DNA of 57,571 nt from Photorhabdus australis DSM 17609 (GTDB taxonomy: Bacteria; Pseudomonadota; Gammaproteobacteria; Enterobacterales; Enterobacteriaceae), in the NCBI RefSeq assembly GCF_000711895.1, contig NZ_JONO01000037.1:1-57571 (forward strand). Reading direction: 5' to 3'. The notes beneath the pieces were generated by a model, which saw nothing but the letters and a program-made list of their open reading frames with translations, did no database searches and had not been told where the DNA came from. Below are positions 51,601 to 57,571 of the stretch, piece after piece. Each line of letters starts with the position of its first letter. Position 1 is the first letter of the stretch. The position numbers and the translations under genes were made by a program.

Positions 51601-52719
51601 ACCAGGACGCATCATGCGGTAAATCTCAACCAAAGCACCCAAACGGTCATTAGTTGGATCAACACGAAGTGTCTCGGAAATATATGCACCGTGATCTAAA
51701 TCGTTGGTGAACAATGTTTCGATAGATTTGTGACCAGCCTGGCTCAAACGTGCCAGCAGATCTAAAGAGAGCTCCATGTTGGCAGCACAGATAATTTCAC
51801 CTGTATTGACATCAATGTAGTCTTTTGCAACAACTTTACCCGCGATGTATTCAACAGGAACCTCAATACGATTCACGTCGTCTTTTTCTAACTGGCGGAT
51901 ATGACGTGCGGTAATACGACGGCCTTTTTCAACATAAACCTTGCCGTTTGCTTCAATATCAAAAGAAGCGGTTTCACCGCGCAAACGTTCTGGCACCAGA
52001 GTCATTTGCAGTCTGTTGTCACGAATTTCGAAAATCGTTTTACTGAAGAACAGGTTCAAAATCTCTTCAGTGCTGTAATCCATTGCACGCAGAATAATTG
52101 TTGCCGGCAATTTACGACGGCGGTCAATACGTACAAATAGGTTATCTTTTGGATCGAATTCGAAATCTAACCAGGAACCACGGTAAGGGATAATGCGTGC
52201 GTTATACAGAACCTTACCGGATGAGTGAGTTTTACCCTTATCGCTGTCAAAGAATACACCAGGACTACGATGTAACTGGGAAACAATAACCCTTTCAGTA
52301 CCGTTGATAACAAAAGTACCGTTGTCAGTCATGAGTGGAATTTCACCCATGTAGACTTCTTGTTCTTTAATGTCTTTGACCGTGCCTTCCGGTGCTTCAC
52401 GTTCATAGATAACCAGACGCAATTTAACGCGCAGAGGTGCAGAATAAGTTACACCGCGAATCTGGCACTCTTTAACATCAAACACTGGCTCACCAAGACG
52501 GTAGCTCACGTATTGCAGCTCCGAACTGCCACTGTAGCTCTGAATTGGGAATACAGAACGGAATGCTGCTTCTAAACCATTCTGGCCTTCTGGATCTTGC
52601 TCGATAAACTTCTGGAACGAGTCAAGTTGGATAGAAAGGAGATAAGGTACGTCCAAAACTTGCGGACGCTTACCAAAATCCTTACGAATACGTTTTTTCT
52701 CGGTATAGGAGTAAACCAT
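48691..52719 (-). CDS. rpoB: RNA polymerase beta subunit RpoB
   Basis: 1342 aa, identical in length to E. coli RpoB. The rifampicin pocket [20 protein letters not shown] and [11 protein letters not shown] is wild-type-like. Also present: [20 protein letters not shown] and the C-terminal clamp-connecting helix [18 protein letters not shown]. It follows rplL after 338 bases that hold the conserved attenuator. Confidence 0.98.
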   Translation of the reverse strand: MVYSYTEKKRIRKDFGKRPQVLDVPYLLSIQLDSFQKFIEQDPEGQNGLEAAFRSVFPIQSYSGSSELQYVSYRLGEPVFDVKECQIRGVTYSAPLRVKLRLVIYEREAPEGTVKDIKEQEVYMGEIPLMTDNGTFVINGTERVIVSQLHRSPGVFFDSDKGKTHSSGKVLYNARIIPYRGSWLDFEFDPKDNLFVRIDRRRKLPATIILRAMDYSTEEILNLFFSKTIFEIRDNRLQMTLVPERLRGETASFDIEANGKVYVEKGRRITARHIRQLEKDDVNRIEVPVEYIAGKVVAKDYIDVNTGEIICAANMELSLDLLARLSQAGHKSIETLFTNDLDHGAYISETLRVDPTNDRLGALVEIYRMMRPGEPPTREAAENLFENLFFSEDRYDLSAVGRMKFNRSLSREEVEGSGILSKNDIIDVMKKLIDIRNGKGEVDDIDHLGNRRIRSVGEMAENQFRVGLVRVERAVKERLSLGDLDTLMPQDMINAKPISAAVKEFFGSSQLSQFMDQNNPLSEITHKRRISALGPGGLTRERAGFEVRDVHPTHYGRVCPIETPEGPNIGLINSLSVYAQTNEYGFLETPYRLVRDGVVTDEIHYLSAIEEGNFVIAQANTVLDDEGHFVEDLITCRNFGESSLFNREQVEYMDVSTQQVVSVGASLIPFLEHDDANRALMGANMQRQAVPTLRADKPLVGTGMERAVAVDSGVTSVAKRGGVVQYVDASRIVIKVNEDEMYSGEAGIDIYNLTKYTRSNQNTCINQMPCVSLGEPVERGDVLADGPSTDLGELALGQNMRVAFMPWNGYNFEDSILVSERVVQEDRFTTIHIQELACVSRDTKLGPEEITADIPNVGEAALSKLDESGIVYIGAEVTGGDILVGKVTPKGETQLTPEEKLLRAIFGEKASDVKDSSLRVPNGVSGTVIDVQVFTRDGVEKDKRALEIEEMQLRQAKKDLTEELQIFEAGLFARIRSVLVSGGIEAEKLDKLPRERWLELGLADEEKQNQLEQLAEQYDELKAEFEKKLDAKRRKITQGDDLAPGVLKIVKVYLAVKRQIQPGDKMAGRHGNKGVISKINPIEDMPYDENGTPVDIVLNPLGVPSRMNIGQILETHLGMAAKGIGDKINAMLKQQQEVAKLREFIQKAYDLGDETRQKVDLNTFSDEEVLRLAENLKKGMPIATPVFDGAKEKEIKELLKLGDLPTSGQITLFDGRTGEQFERQVTVGYMYMLKLNHLVDDKMHARSTGSYSLVTQQPLGGKAQFGGQRFGEMEVWALEAYGAAYTLQEMLTVKSDDVNGRTKMYKNIVDGNHQMEPGMPESFNVLLKEIRSLGINIELEDE

Positions 52720-52992
52720 AGGGTTCCTCAGCTCGCTGATCAGTGACCCACTCTGCCCGTCCTAAAAGGACAGATCTTTACGACACTATTTTTCGAACAG
52801 AAAATTGAATTATTTTCCGTAATACTCATTACTATTACTCTTAAATCATTTCATTGCGTTACCTTACTACCGAGCTACCCGAGTGGATCGTAGCTGAGAA
52901 CGCAGTATATTAAGTCGTCAATAGGAAAAAGTATTCGGGGTTAACTAGTAGCCAAATAGTGGAAATGCTACTAATACCCTACAGCGCAAAAA

Positions 52993-53018
52993 GGCTGGTG
53001 ACCAAAAAATCACCAGCC
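52993..53018 (-). terminator. rplL-rpoB attenuator
   Basis: Stem TCACCAGCC / GGCTGGTGA (9 bp) followed on the minus strand by TTTTTGCGC, about 40 bases after the rplL stop. A second small stem (CAGCCT/AGGCTG, 53021-53040) lies between. In enterobacteria an attenuator here lowers rpoBC transcription relative to the ribosomal protein genes, and an RNase III site follows; the remaining 270 bases to rpoB hold no gene. Confidence 0.8.
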
Positions 53019-53057
53019 GTCAGCCTCTAAAGTCAGGCTGCTAACTTAAAACTGAAC

Positions 53058-53423
53058 TTACTTGATCTCAACAGAAGCGCCTGCTTCTTCCAGAGATTTT
53101 TTCAGTGCTTCAGCGTCATCTTTGCTGATGCCTTCTTTCAGTACAGCTGGAGCGCTTTCAACCAGATCTTTCGCTTCTTTCAGACCTAAGCCGGTTGCAC
53201 CGCGTACTGCTTTAATAACAGCAACTTTGTTGCCGCCAATAGCAGACAGAACGACGTCAAACTCAGTTTTTTCTTCAACAGCTTCAGCCGCACCAGCAAC
53301 AACAGCTACCGCTGCCGCAGCAGAAACGCCGAATTTCTCTTCCATTGCAGTGATCAGCTCAACAACATCCATAACGGACATTGTGGCAACTGTGTCCAGA
53401 ATTTGTTCTTTAGTGATAGACAT
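53058..53423 (-). CDS. rplL: 50S ribosomal protein L7/L12
   Basis: 121 aa. N-terminal dimerisation helix ([15 protein letters not shown]), Ala/Val-rich hinge ([20 protein letters not shown]) and the C-terminal factor-binding domain with [20 protein letters not shown]. Stalk protein binding translation factors; four copies bind L10. It follows rplJ after 63 bases. Confidence 0.98.
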   Translation of the reverse strand: MSITKEQILDTVATMSVMDVVELITAMEEKFGVSAAAAVAVVAGAAEAVEEKTEFDVVLSAIGGNKVAVIKAVRGATGLGLKEAKDLVESAPAVLKEGISKDDAEALKKSLEEAGASVEIK

Positions 53424-53486
53424 AACAAGTGTTCCTAAAATTCAGAAATAATTTATACGTTAAAAAGCACGAAGGAGACTTGGCGA

Positions 53487-53984
53487 TTAAGCCGCTTCTC
53501 TCTTCTCGCGTAACGCAGCCAGAGTACGAACCAGTTTGCCTGCAACGGCTTCTTTCATGGTGGACATCAGGCGTGCGATTGCTTCTTCGTAAGTCGGGAG
53601 TGTCGCCAAACGGTCAATATTGGCCGCAGAGATAAACTCACCTTCAAAGGCTGCTGCTTTAATCTCGAATGCTGGATTCGCTTTCGCGAACTCTTTGAAC
53701 AGACGAGCAGCAGCGCCCGGATGTTCGTTAGAGAAAGCAATCAAGGTTGGACCAACAAACGCTTCTTTCAGGCACTCATAGGCAGTACCTTCAACAGCAC
53801 GGCGGATCAATGTGTTACGAACAACACGAACGTAAACGCCAGCTTCGCGACCTGCTTTACGCAGTTCAGTCATTTTATCTACAGTAACGCCACGAGAATC
53901 CGCAACTACTGCAGACAGCGCGCCTTTGGCTACTTCGCTGACTTCAGCAACAATCGCTTGTTTGTCTTGAAGATTTAGTGCCAT
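53487..53984 (-). CDS. rplJ: 50S ribosomal protein L10
   Basis: 165 aa, starts [20 protein letters not shown] and ends [14 protein letters not shown]-like, as in E. coli. Anchors L7/L12 to 23S rRNA at the stalk base and represses its own mRNA by binding the leader at about 54101-54187. ATG 53984 with AGGAGCAAGAAGCTA upstream. Confidence 0.98.
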   Translation of the reverse strand: MALNLQDKQAIVAEVSEVAKGALSAVVADSRGVTVDKMTELRKAGREAGVYVRVVRNTLIRRAVEGTAYECLKEAFVGPTLIAFSNEHPGAAARLFKEFAKANPAFEIKAAAFEGEFISAANIDRLATLPTYEEAIARLMSTMKEAVAGKLVRTLAALREKREAA

Positions 53985-54100
53985 TAGCTTCTTGCTCCTG
54001 GATTAACCGGGAAGACCCGGAACTCACATCACTCATAACACGACAAAGGTGCCTGAGCTCTAAAACACGGTGAGCAGAATCCAGAAATAAATTTCATTTG

Positions 54101-54187
54101 GCTCTGTCACCGTCTACGCAGGAATATTAAGTAATCGATTACACCTGCGGTCTTGGACGGGGCTTGGATTAGGCCAAGCTCCAACCG
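54101..54187 (-). promoter_or_regulatory. L10(L12)4-binding mRNA leader of rplJL
   Basis: On the minus strand the leader reads GGAGCTTGGCCTAATCCAAG, then CCAAGACCGCAGGTG and CCTGCGTAGACGGTGACAGA. These are the conserved blocks of the enterobacterial L10 leader, which folds into the autoregulatory structure. The 308-base rplA-rplJ gap contains nothing else coding and probably the secondary L10 promoter. Confidence 0.75.
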
Positions 54188-54292
54188 AAAATTTTTTGTT
54201 CAACTAATAAATAATCTACCAGCCAAACATAAGGCGCCAAATTTTAGACAAATCTGACGCCAAGGTAAAGCAATAATCCCTTTCAGCTCAAA

Positions 54293-55438
<1,146 letters not shown>

Positions 55439-55526
55439 CTATGTGGGTGATATCGCCTTTTAAAAGGCTCCCCTGTTATTTCAGCCCTGCCTTTTCAGGC
55501 CAAGCACTAAAAACAAAAGGCGCGAA

Positions 55527-55555
55527 ATTGTATGTTAATTTCCCGCCTATTACAA
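55527..55555 (-). promoter_or_regulatory. rplK (L11) promoter
   Basis: On the minus strand, -35 TTGTAA (55550-55555) and -10 TACAAT (55527-55532) with exactly 17 bp between. It sits in the nusG-rplK gap, the position of the main L11 promoter in E. coli. The ~95-base leader downstream should include the L1-binding site. Confidence 0.75.
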
Positions 55556-55578
55556 GTCAGAGAAGATACAGCTAAAAA

Positions 55579-56124
55579 TTAAACTTTCTCTACCTGACTG
55601 AAATCCAGCTCAACCGGTGTCGCGCGACCAAAGATAGAAACTGATACCTTCAGGCGGCTCTTCTCGTAGTCGACTTCTTCCACAACACCATTGAAGTCTG
55701 CGAATGGACCATCGCTGACACGAACCATTTCGCCTGGCTCGAACAATGTTTTTGGCCGTGGTTTGTCACCAACCTGTTGAAGACGATTCATAATCGCATC
55801 AACTTCTTTATCGCTGATTGGTGCCGGACGGTCAGATGTGCCACCGATAAAGCCCATGACGCGTGGTACGCTGCGAACAAGATGCCATGTCGCATCGTTC
55901 ATAATCATTTGTACCAGCACATATCCAGGGAAGAATTTACGTTCACTTTTGCGACGCTGGCCGCTACGAATCTCAACAACTTCCTCTGTTGGCACCATCA
56001 CTTCGCCAAAAGAATCTTCCATATCATGCAATTTGATATGTTCACGTAAAGATTGTGCAACTCTACCTTCAAACCCGGAAAATGCCTGTATAACATACCA
56101 ACGTTTTTTTGGGGAATCTGACAT
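55579..56124 (-). CDS. nusG: Transcription termination/antitermination factor NusG
   Basis: 181 aa. N-terminal NGN domain ([25 protein letters not shown]) contacting RNA polymerase, and C-terminal KOW domain ([20 protein letters not shown]) that binds Rho or S10. It starts one base after secE. Confidence 0.98.
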   Translation of the reverse strand: MSDSPKKRWYVIQAFSGFEGRVAQSLREHIKLHDMEDSFGEVMVPTEEVVEIRSGQRRKSERKFFPGYVLVQMIMNDATWHLVRSVPRVMGFIGGTSDRPAPISDKEVDAIMNRLQQVGDKPRPKTLFEPGEMVRVSDGPFADFNGVVEEVDYEKSRLKVSVSIFGRATPVELDFSQVEKV

Positions 56125-56125
56125 C

Positions 56126-56509
56126 TTAGAACCTCAGGCCTGTAATAAATGAAACTAAACGCACCAAGATACCGTCAAGACCCCATAGGATCAAAGACAT
56201 CAATGCAGTGACTGCCGCAACAATCAAAGTTGTATGCAGCGCTTCCTGGCGAGTTGGCCAAATAACTTTACGCATTTCAATGCGGGCTTCGCGGGCGAAA
56301 GCCAATGTGGTTTTCCCTTTCGCAGTCCAGAGCGCAACTGCTCCCGCAAGAGCAACAATAACAACAACCGCCATCGCGCGTAGAGGAAGGCTATACTCCC
56401 GATAAAGGTAGTTTCCAACGATAGCAACCGTTAATAAGGCTGCCACTAATAGCCATTTCATTACCTCAAGACTACGCCTGCTTTCTTGAGCATCGCTATT
56501 CGCACTCAT
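56126..56509 (-). CDS. secE: Preprotein translocase subunit SecE
   Basis: 127 aa with three membrane helices, as in enterobacteria. The essential cytoplasmic helix and third segment, [20 protein letters not shown], are present. Partner of SecY and SecG in the inner membrane. It forms secE-nusG downstream of tuf; the 273-base gap before it contains the tuf terminator and probably its own promoter. Confidence 0.97.
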   Translation of the reverse strand: MSANSDAQESRRSLEVMKWLLVAALLTVAIVGNYLYREYSLPLRAMAVVVIVALAGAVALWTAKGKTTLAFAREARIEMRKVIWPTRQEALHTTLIVAAVTALMSLILWGLDGILVRLVSFITGLRF

Positions 56510-56737
56510 AAACCAACCTGTAACTATGATTTAAATAGATAGCCAGCTTGCCTCGCAAGAGCAAAACAAATCAGACCGAACCAAAAAATTTGAGTGATTG
56601 TATCTGACTTGGCGCCATAATTCAGTATGGCATTACATATCTGAGAGATATATAGCCAATTCGTTGCATCAGAGCCTATCTCACCAATAATTAAAAACAA
56701 CCATTGATGAGATAGGTTCTTTATAAAACAACGTGCA

Positions 56738-56763
56738 AAAAGGGCATCTGTTGATGCCCTTTT
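56738..56763 (-). terminator. Terminator downstream of tuf
   Basis: Stem AAAAGGGCATC / GATGCCCTTTT, 11 bp, loop TGTT, followed on the minus strand by a further T. It lies 20 bases after the tuf stop codon. Confidence 0.85.
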
Positions 56764-56782
56764 AGAGTAATCACATCAAAAA

Positions 56783-57571
<789 letters not shown>

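Noticed and set aside
44463-52575. Many plus-strand reading frames of 60-190 codons opposite rpoC and rpoB
   Set aside because: Antisense shadows of highly conserved, codon-biased genes; none has a recognisable family or start signal.

Overview
The window looks like a chromosomal segment of an insect-associated Morganellaceae bacterium, most likely Photorhabdus or a close relative. This is inferred from near-enterobacterial core proteins (RpoB, RpoC, ribosomal proteins, Thi and Mal proteins), AT-rich accessory DNA and a dispersed palindromic repeat of the kind I remember from Photorhabdus, Xenorhabdus and Serratia genomes. No database search was possible.

Layout. (1) 1-191: 5' end of an Rpn-type nuclease/transposase gene. 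(2) 546-4974: a compact minus-strand operon that looks like a RiPP (ribosomally made, modified peptide) locus: an unlisted 27-codon precursor-like gene (4674-4757), a HExxH peptide-modification enzyme, an MFS exporter, a DUF6817/HD-like protein and an M3 metallopeptidase broken by a frameshift. It is bracketed by a perfect 31-bp direct repeat (515-545 and 4975-5005). The second copy is the 5' part of the thiC TPP riboswitch, so the operon appears to have been inserted in the thiamine leader. (3) 4943-10648: thiC promoter, TPP riboswitch and thiCEFSGH. (4) 10649-44339: a 33.7-kb block between thiH and rpoC, which are nearly adjacent in E. coli. It holds two paralogous carbohydrate-binding-module-like proteins; the complete maltose regulon (malM-lamB-malK / malEFG and malQP / malT); an LTA-synthase-like sulfatase; a truncated arginase-family gene behind a hairpin-rich leader; a Bcr/CflA-type exporter; a class III aminotransferase / Zn-dehydrogenase / HAD phosphatase / MFS / DUF1349 gene set; a decayed glycosyltransferase and PIG-L deacetylase locus with IS110, IS1595 and IS1182 traces; and two inverted HigBA-type toxin-antitoxin modules, one of which has lost its toxin. 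(5) 44340-57571, minus strand: tuf (partial), secE, nusG, rplK, rplA, rplJ, rplL, rpoB, rpoC in the classical enterobacterial order, with recognisable terminators, the rplL-rpoB attenuator and the L10 leader.

How it works together. The thi genes make hydroxymethylpyrimidine phosphate and the thiazole and join them, under TPP control. The mal genes import maltodextrins through LamB and MalEFGK and degrade them by MalP/MalQ, under MalT and CRP. The rpl/rpo genes are housekeeping. The most novel part is the RiPP-like operon lodged in the riboswitch. Second is a possible amino-sugar/aminocyclitol gene set (32.5-42.3 kb), intact on its plus-strand arm and decayed on its minus-strand arm.
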